Assembly: GCF_025717605.1 (NCBI RefSeq)
Contig: NZ_JAJIRQ010000007.1
Span: 266,484-330,483 of the forward strand
Reading direction: 5' to 3'
From: Paucibacter sp. TC2R-5
Lineage (GTDB): Bacteria > Pseudomonadota > Gammaproteobacteria > Burkholderiales > Burkholderiaceae_C
Length of the DNA: 64,000 bases
Under the pieces are notes generated by a model. It was not told where the DNA came from. It saw nothing but the letters and a program-made list of their open reading frames with translations, and searched no databases. The position numbers and the translations under genes are program-made. Of this stretch, positions 57,357 to 64,000 are shown piece by piece (position 1 is the stretch's first letter; each line of letters opens with the position of its first letter).

Positions 57357-59824
57357 GGGCCTTGCTAAGAGACGTTCTTGGGGGGCTACGCGCGCGCCGC
57401 TGGGCCACAGGGGTGGCGCTGGGCGGCTTGATGATGGCGCTGACGGCATGCCTGCTGGTGGGGCTGCTGGCGATCGCCTTGTCCGACCCCGACCCCGGCG
57501 TGCCCGATCCGCAGCGCGTCGTATTGCTGGACTTCAAGGGCAATCTGCCGGGCGAGAGCAATTTTTGGTTCACCGCCGCACCGCTGTCTTTTGCCGACAT
57601 GCTCAAGCGCCGCCAAGTGCCGCTGGAACAAATCAGCCGGGTCGGCCAAGGCGGCCTGGACATCAAGATCGATGGGCGGCTGCAGGCCGCATATCTGGTG
57701 CTGGCCGACCCGGACATTGTGGCGCTGCTGGGCCTCAAGAGCTTGCACGGCGATTTGTACGCCAGCCTGCAGCGGCGCGACGGCATCGCCATCAATACCG
57801 ACCTGCTGCGCAAGCTCTGGGGCGATCTGCCTGCGGCGCAGGCCATCGGTCGGCAGATCGAGGGCGAGGGTAAGCTCTACACCGTCACCGCCGTGCTGCC
57901 CGCTCTGGATCCGCGCAACCCGCTGGCCAACCCCGGCACTATGCCCTCGGTCGGCCTGGCAATGGCCATAGCCGGCTATGACTCGCAGGCCAATACCCGC
58001 ACACCGGCGCAGCGCGAGGCCATCTACATCATCAACGGGCGGGTGTATGCGCGGCTGGCGCCGGGCGCCAGCGTCGAGCAGGTTGGCGGCTGGATGCGTG
58101 CCGCCTTCGAGGCCAATCCGGCCTACGCCAAGCTACCCGCCGAGTGGACAGCCAATGGCCGCCAAGCCGCCTACTTCCGTGGCCTCACACTGACCCAACT
58201 GCCCTTTGAAGGCGATGTAGGTGAGCTGCGTTGGCAGTTGTTGGGCGCTGTCGGCGCGGCCTGCGCCTTGCTGCTGCTGCTGGCCTCCTTCAACAGCATG
58301 AATGTGCAAACCGCCAGCCTGCTGCAACGCCAACGCGAAACCGCATTGCGCCGCAGCCTGGGTGCAGACGGCCCGCGCCTGCTCCAGCTGTGGGGTTTGG
58401 AGGTGTTGCTGCCTCTGCTACTGGCTGCTGCCGGGGCTGCCCTGGTGACTTGGTGGCTGGCCCCCGCTTTTGCCGCCTGGATTGGCCTGGATCCCCGCCA
58501 TCCGGTGGCTGACCCTCTGCCCTTGCGCGCCTGGATCGGCCTAGGCCTGAGCGTGTTGCTGCTCCTGCCGCTGATCTTGGCCCTGCCTGCCTGGGCCGCG
58601 CTGCGTCGCGCGCCGGCACCGGCATTGCAGGGCCGCAATGCCAGCGAAGGTCCCTGGGGCCGCCGCCTGCGCCAGACCTTGTTGAGCTTGCAGTTGGGTG
58701 GCTCCATCTTGCTGTTGGGCCTGGCCGGCGTATTGGCCTTGCAACAACAGCATCTGCTGCAGTTGGATCGCGGCTTTGCGACCCATGGTCGCTTGTGGCT
58801 GGGCCTGCTGGTCAACCCCGAGGCCGTACCTAACCTGAAGCCTTTGACTGACGCGCTGACTCAGCATCCGGCCATCAAGCACTGGGCCTTCAGCAATATG
58901 CGGCCGGCGCGTGACACCATGGGCGAGCGCGATCCGCATGTCAGCGCCAGCCGCCACAAGCAGACGCTGCGGGTCAGTCGCGTCTCGGCCAGCTTTTTCG
59001 ACACCTATGGCATGACCGTGCTGGCGGGGGACCCAAGGGAGGGCGGCGCCGCGCCCGCCAGTGATGCCCGGGGCGATGGCGAGCAGCGCCTGGTGTTAGA
59101 CGCAAAAGCCGCTCGCCTGCTGGGCTTTGCCAGCCCTCAGGCAGCGGTGGGCGCCTTGTTGCACGGCGGGGGCGAATGGCTGCAAGAAGGGAAGGACGCA
59201 CGCCGGGTTGTGGCGGTGGTGAAGGATGTGCGCCTAGAGTCGGCCCGTGAGCCCGCGCTGCCACAGGCCTTTTTACTCAGCGAGGCGGCGCAATACGACA
59301 TCAGCGTCTATGGTCCCGACCCGGTGGCGTTGCGCCGCGCATTGGATGACATCTGGTCCGCGCATGGCCCGGCGATCGGGCATGAGATTCAGTCCGCAGA
59401 CGAGCAGTTGGCCGAGGTCTATCAACAAGAGCAACAAATCAGCGCGCTGGTGGCCGGCATCGCCCTGCTGGCCGTGGGCGTAGCCATGCTGGGCGCCTAT
59501 GCGCTGGTCGCCGACACCTTGCGGCGGCGCCGCACCGAGCTGGTGTTGCATCGCTTGCATGGTGCCAGCGATGCGCAGATTGCCCGCCACTTGGCGCGAG
59601 AGTTCTCACTCCCTTGGCTTGCCGCAGTCGCGCTGGGCCTGCCGCTGGCTGCTTATCTCGGCTGGCGCTATCTGAGCGGCTTCGAGGCAAGGGTGGACCT
59701 CGCGTCCGGGCTGGTTTTGCCGCTTGTGCTGGCCTGTGCGATCACGCTGATCGTCACCGTGCTGGCCGCGCTGCGGCATCTGCGCCAGGCACTGAGCTTG
59801 CAGCCGATCGAAGCCTTGCGCTGA
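57353..59824 (+). CDS. FtsX-like ABC transporter permease (MacB-type, two-domain)
   Basis: 823 residues. An N-terminal membrane helix (TGVALGGLMMALTACLLVGLLAIAL) precedes a large periplasmic MacB-PCD-like domain. A cluster of three helices around 290-425 (AVGAACALLLLLASFNSMNVQTASLLQRQRETALRRSLGA) follows, then a further helix, a second periplasmic domain and a C-terminal helix trio (ALVAGIALLAVGVAMLGAYALVADTLRRRRTELVLHRLHGAS). This eight-helix duplicated layout is typical of stand-alone FtsX-family permeases. With the adaptor and ATPase it forms an export or envelope-stress system under the adjacent two-component pair. The substrate is unknown. Confidence 0.9.
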   Translation: MRALLRDVLGGLRARRWATGVALGGLMMALTACLLVGLLAIALSDPDPGVPDPQRVVLLDFKGNLPGESNFWFTAAPLSFADMLKRRQVPLEQISRVGQGGLDIKIDGRLQAAYLVLADPDIVALLGLKSLHGDLYASLQRRDGIAINTDLLRKLWGDLPAAQAIGRQIEGEGKLYTVTAVLPALDPRNPLANPGTMPSVGLAMAIAGYDSQANTRTPAQREAIYIINGRVYARLAPGASVEQVGGWMRAAFEANPAYAKLPAEWTANGRQAAYFRGLTLTQLPFEGDVGELRWQLLGAVGAACALLLLLASFNSMNVQTASLLQRQRETALRRSLGADGPRLLQLWGLEVLLPLLLAAAGAALVTWWLAPAFAAWIGLDPRHPVADPLPLRAWIGLGLSVLLLLPLILALPAWAALRRAPAPALQGRNASEGPWGRRLRQTLLSLQLGGSILLLGLAGVLALQQQHLLQLDRGFATHGRLWLGLLVNPEAVPNLKPLTDALTQHPAIKHWAFSNMRPARDTMGERDPHVSASRHKQTLRVSRVSASFFDTYGMTVLAGDPREGGAAPASDARGDGEQRLVLDAKAARLLGFASPQAAVGALLHGGGEWLQEGKDARRVVAVVKDVRLESAREPALPQAFLLSEAAQYDISVYGPDPVALRRALDDIWSAHGPAIGHEIQSADEQLAEVYQQEQQISALVAGIALLAVGVAMLGAYALVADTLRRRRTELVLHRLHGASDAQIARHLAREFSLPWLAAVALGLPLAAYLGWRYLSGFEARVDLASGLVLPLVLACAITLIVTVLAALRHLRQALSLQPIEALR

Positions 59825-59879
59825 GGCTTGCGCGTGGTGGACGCCACGGCTTGGAGACACGCCGATGCCGCTCAAGCGA

Positions 59880-61421
59880 TCAAGGCAGCTTGAAGGTGTC
59901 GACGATGTCGGCCAGCTTGATGGCCTGATCCTTCATGCTTTCGGCGGCCGCAGCGGACTGCTCCACCAAGGCGGCGTTTTGCTGAGTCATCTGGTCGAGC
60001 TTGACGACCGAGCCATTGACCAGGTCCAGCCCTCTGGACTGCTCGGCCGCAGCGGTTGAAATCTCGCCGATGATGGCCGAGACGCGCTCCACGCTGCCGA
60101 CGATTTCGCCCATGGTCTGGCCGGCGTCGGCCACCAGTTTGCTGCCGCCCTCGACCTTCTCGACCGAGGCCCCGATCAAACCCTTGATCTCGCGCGCCGC
60201 TTGCGCGCTGCGTTGCGCCAATGAGCGCACCTCGCCGGCCACCACCGCGAAGCCGCGCCCCTGCTCGCCGGCGCGCGCAGCCTCAACCGCAGCGTTCAGC
60301 GCCAAGATATTGGTTTGAAAGGCGATGCTGTCGATGACGCCGATGATGTCGCCGATCTTGCGTGAGCTGCTGTTGATGTCTTCCATGGTGCTGACCACCT
60401 GGGCCACCACCCGGCCACCGCGCGCGGCCACTTCGGCCGCCGTCCCTGCCAGGCGATTGGCTTCCAAGGCCGAGGTGGCCGACTGCCGGACCGTGCTGGT
60501 CAACTCATCCATCGACGAAGCCGCCTGTTGCAGGCTGCTGGCGGTCTGCTCTGTGCGCTCGCTCAAGTCCATATTGCCACTGGCGATTTCGGCGCTGGCG
60601 GTGCGGATTGAGGCCGAGGCGTTCAGCACCGCCTGCATGGAGCCGCCGAGTTGCGCTGTCATGCGACCCAAGGCTCGCACCAGATCACCGACCTCATCGA
60701 CGCGCTCGCTGCTGGCGTCCACCGCCAAGTTGCCGGCCGCGACTTCACCGGCAATCTCGGTGGCGCGTTGCAATTCATTCGTCAACTTGCGCTGCATCAG
60801 CCAGGACAAATAGACCGCCGCCGCAGCCAGCAAAAGGCCCAGGGCAGACAAGAGCCATTTGCTGCGAGAGGCCTGCTGGTTGGCCGCCGCTACAGCCTCG
60901 GCAGAAGCAGTCTCGACGCGCGTGATCATGGCCCGCATGGTCTGCGTCAAGCCCTTGAAGCTCTCGTCGGCACCTTGCAGCGCCGCTATGCCTGTATTGG
61001 GGTCGACCGAAGACAGATCAATCGCTTCGTCGGCCTGCTTTTGGTATTTGGCGATCAGCGGCGCCAACTGGCCGGCGCTTTGGCGCAGCTGGGCATCATC
61101 CGCATGGGCGTCGCCGATGCTGGCCGCCACCCGCTGTACACCCGCCAGCTGCCGCACCAGATCGGCCCGGGCCGATTTGATCTTGGGCTCGTCAAGCGAG
61201 CCAATCAAGGCCACGGTGCGATAGACGCCGGTGTGGATCTGCGCCAGTTGCTCCTGCGCGTTGCTGAGGGTGCGGTAATCCTCCAGCTGGACATTCATGG
61301 TGGTGAGATTGTTGTCCGCTACCCGGCTCAACAACAGCACATTGATTTGTCCCGCACCGAAGACCACCAGCGCCGTCAACAGCGGCGCGACAAGCAATTT
61401 GCCAGCTAGTTTCATTTCCAC
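59880..61421 (-). CDS. methyl-accepting chemotaxis protein (4HB sensor, HAMP, MA domain)
   Basis: 513 residues. TM1 ([18 protein letters not shown]) is followed by a four-helix-bundle periplasmic domain (about 33-185), TM2 ([21 protein letters not shown]), a HAMP domain ([19 protein letters not shown]) and the signalling domain. The conserved tip is [20 protein letters not shown], where CheA/CheW bind. No C-terminal CheR-binding pentapeptide is seen; it ends [17 protein letters not shown] precedes the ATG. The exported single-Cache gene lies 48 bp upstream on the same strand. Confidence 0.92.
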   Translation of the reverse strand: MEMKLAGKLLVAPLLTALVVFGAGQINVLLLSRVADNNLTTMNVQLEDYRTLSNAQEQLAQIHTGVYRTVALIGSLDEPKIKSARADLVRQLAGVQRVAASIGDAHADDAQLRQSAGQLAPLIAKYQKQADEAIDLSSVDPNTGIAALQGADESFKGLTQTMRAMITRVETASAEAVAAANQQASRSKWLLSALGLLLAAAAVYLSWLMQRKLTNELQRATEIAGEVAAGNLAVDASSERVDEVGDLVRALGRMTAQLGGSMQAVLNASASIRTASAEIASGNMDLSERTEQTASSLQQAASSMDELTSTVRQSATSALEANRLAGTAAEVAARGGRVVAQVVSTMEDINSSSRKIGDIIGVIDSIAFQTNILALNAAVEAARAGEQGRGFAVVAGEVRSLAQRSAQAAREIKGLIGASVEKVEGGSKLVADAGQTMGEIVGSVERVSAIIGEISTAAAEQSRGLDLVNGSVVKLDQMTQQNAALVEQSAAAAESMKDQAIKLADIVDTFKLP

Positions 61422-61469
61422 TCCCTGTTAACGAGTAACGCGGGCTCTGCGGCCCATGGAAAGAACTGA

Positions 61470-61946
61470 TTACTTGTAGATGCCGCCGCAGATGGCCATG
61501 TCTTCGAGCTTCTCGCAATACATGCGCTTGGGTTCGATCTTTTTGTTCTCGGGATTGGTGAACTTGTAGTCTTGCCAGAACGTGCCTTTGCTGGCGGCCA
61601 TCTCGACCCGCTCCTTGACGAAGGCCTTGCCGTCTACATCCTTCAAGTCGATCAGGTTCTTGCCGACCATCTTGATATTGGCGCCGTGAGCACGCACCGT
61701 GCCGTCGAGGCCATAGGCGACCAGATAGAGATCTTGGTAGCTGAACTGCCCACCCTTGGTGGAAATCTCGGCAAAACCCTTCTCATGGCCATTGGCCTTG
61801 ATGAAGGCGACGCCCTTTTTGACCATGGCCACCGCTTGCTCCTCGGTGGCGCCGCCGTCGGCGGCCAAGCACAGCAGCGGTGCGCTGGCAGCCAGACCGG
61901 CGATCAAGCTGGCGATGGAAAAGAAACGGGAGACAGGCTGATGCAT
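61470..61946 (-). CDS. exported single-Cache-domain protein
   Basis: 158 residues with a signal peptide (FFSIASLIAGLAASAPLLCLA) and then one small Cache-type sensor domain and nothing else: EEQAVAMVKKGVAFIKANGHEKGFAEISTKGGQFSYQDLYLVAYGLDGTVRAHG, then KNLIDLKDVDGKAFVKERVEMA and a WQDYKFTNPENKKIEPKRMY strand pair. Such domains normally sit inside chemoreceptors or kinases and bind small acids or amines. As a free periplasmic protein it could present ligand to the adjacent chemoreceptor. AAGGAG precedes the ATG. Two cysteines near the C terminus (YCEKLEDMAICGG) may form a disulfide. Confidence 0.88.
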   Translation of the reverse strand: MHQPVSRFFSIASLIAGLAASAPLLCLAADGGATEEQAVAMVKKGVAFIKANGHEKGFAEISTKGGQFSYQDLYLVAYGLDGTVRAHGANIKMVGKNLIDLKDVDGKAFVKERVEMAASKGTFWQDYKFTNPENKKIEPKRMYCEKLEDMAICGGIYK

Positions 61947-62079
61947 CTCAAACTCCTTCGGGTGAGCCGGGCCGGCTATATGGATAAGGCAGTAGAAACC
62001 CTTTGCTCGGCTTCCACCTGATGCCTATCGGCTCAAGCCCGCCCAGCTTGAGGAATTTGTCACACCCGGCCCACACAGC

Positions 62080-63456
<1,377 letters not shown>

Positions 63457-63631
63457 GGTGCGGGTGGCTCCGTTGCGGCTCTGAAGAAGCAGCGATTGTC
63501 TACTGCCGGGAAGCACTTCTCAGGACCGCGTACTTGGGGTTTCAAGGCCAAGTCGAGTTAGAGAACTGACCCTGCTGCCGCACTTGCATTGCGCTACTGC
63601 CACGATGCCGGGAGTTCGGCCCGGCGGCCGA

Positions 63632-63661
63632 CCCTCTTTCTTGGGCGCACAAGAAAGAGGG
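63632..63661. repeat. long hairpin, likely dispersed intergenic repeat
   Basis: CCCTCTTTCTTG (63632-63643) and CAAGAAAGAGGG (63650-63661) form a perfect 12-bp stem with a GGCGCA loop, followed by GCAAAGAAAG. From memory, closely similar CTTTCTTG/CAAGAAAG hairpins are scattered between genes in many Burkholderiales. Only one copy is in this window. Confidence 0.55.
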
Positions 63662-63918
63662 CAAAGAAAGCGCCCCTGCCGCATGGCCCTGCGGGTCCGC
63701 TCAGTGCTCGAATTTTCCGGGCCGCGCCCAACTCACTGCGCTACGCTGCGTTCAAACAAGGGGCGCGAAGCCAGATCTTGAAGTCGCTTCGCGACGCCCG
63801 GCAAATTCTGCGCTCCTCGCCCATGCAGAAGGGGTGAACACCCAAGAACACGGCTCGCTGCGCGTCGCCTCGATGGGTGCGGCGCTTCGCGCATGCACTA
63901 CGCAAGGCGATGGCTTGA

Positions 63919-63954
63919 GGGTCAGGTCTTGACTATATATTTGAGACCTGACCC
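63919..63954. repeat. inverted repeat GGGTCAGGTCT / AGACCTGACCC (REP-like or transposon-end-like)
   Basis: Eleven-base perfect arms (63919-63929 and 63944-63954) flank a 14-bp AT-rich centre containing CTATATAT. GGTCAGGTCT-type ends are often found around single-domain Y1 (IS200/RAYT-like) transposase genes in betaproteobacteria. No transposase is visible up to the edge, 46 bp further on. Confidence 0.5.
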
Positions 63955-64000
63955 CGAGCCTTGTTGTAGATGGAATTTTGAAAATCCTTGGTTCTTAGAA

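Larger units (their letters stand above)
63457..64000. other. non-coding end region
   Basis: I see no credible gene in these 544 bp; short open frames lack start signals and known domains. The region holds two strong inverted repeats (63632-63661 and 63919-63954), described separately, in sequence that looks like intergenic repeat debris. Confidence 0.6.

Overview
The window is high-GC chromosomal DNA from a Gram-negative bacterium. It encodes three TonB-dependent outer-membrane receptors, the KDO/LPS genes kdsD-kdsC-lptC, and flavin halogenase plus SapC genes of a kind seen in carbohydrate loci. Gene content and codon use suggest a betaproteobacterium of the order Burkholderiales, in the Roseateles/Paucibacter/Rubrivivax neighbourhood; this placement is inference. 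I saw no tRNA, rRNA, CRISPR array, intact insertion sequence, prophage or clear pseudogene. One gene (a halogenase) is cut by the left edge.

Layout. (1) 1-8478: a glucoside-utilisation locus. A TonB receptor, flavin halogenase, SapC protein and second halogenase form a leftward operon. It is followed by glucokinase and, divergently, a GH30 glucosylceramidase. An identical 14-bp palindrome (TGAAAGCGCTTTCA), typical of LacI-family operators, lies over the predicted transcription starts of both the receptor operon and the GH30 gene, but no LacI gene is present. (2) 8496-13937: a tightly packed leftward eight-gene operon headed by a TetR regulator (small membrane proteins, DUF2867, an ABC1/UbiB kinase-like protein, a BAAT-type hydrolase, a molybdopterin oxidoreductase). 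(3) 14208-22117: two tandem TPR-GGDEF diguanylate cyclases, a SulP transporter and a convergent CPA2 antiporter. (4) 22146-25876: TfoX-C and VOC proteins, then an M16 peptidase pair. (5) 25880-26640: a yybP-ykoY manganese riboswitch in front of a GDT1/TMEM165-family exporter. (6) 26814-34255: a response regulator, a large hybrid histidine kinase, a second TonB receptor and a strong terminator. (7) 34267-42856: divergent glpK/glpD, a small membrane protein, a third TonB receptor, an orphan ureE, a lipoprotein hydrolase, a small exported protein and a spermidine-synthase-like protein. (8) 42942-48558: kdsD-kdsC-lptC-SDR, then a DUF5916 outer-membrane-type protein. (9) 48645-53451: a glycine-rich RRM protein, a membrane protein, a metal-receptor-like protein, MarC and a GMC oxidoreductase. 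(10) 53471-59824: a two-component system divergent from an HlyD/ABC/FtsX exporter, with a hairpin-like palindrome between them. (11) 59880-63456: an MCP with an exported single-Cache protein, and an M17 aminopeptidase. (12) 63457-64000: no gene, but two strong inverted repeats.

The clearest functional stories are the halogenase/GH30/glucokinase regulon with its shared operator, the Mn riboswitch-exporter pair, the two-component/FtsX export module with its palindrome, and the Cache-MCP pair. Nothing here is a proven new system. The best candidates for a second look are the halogenase-SapC sugar locus and the TetR-headed eight-gene operon.
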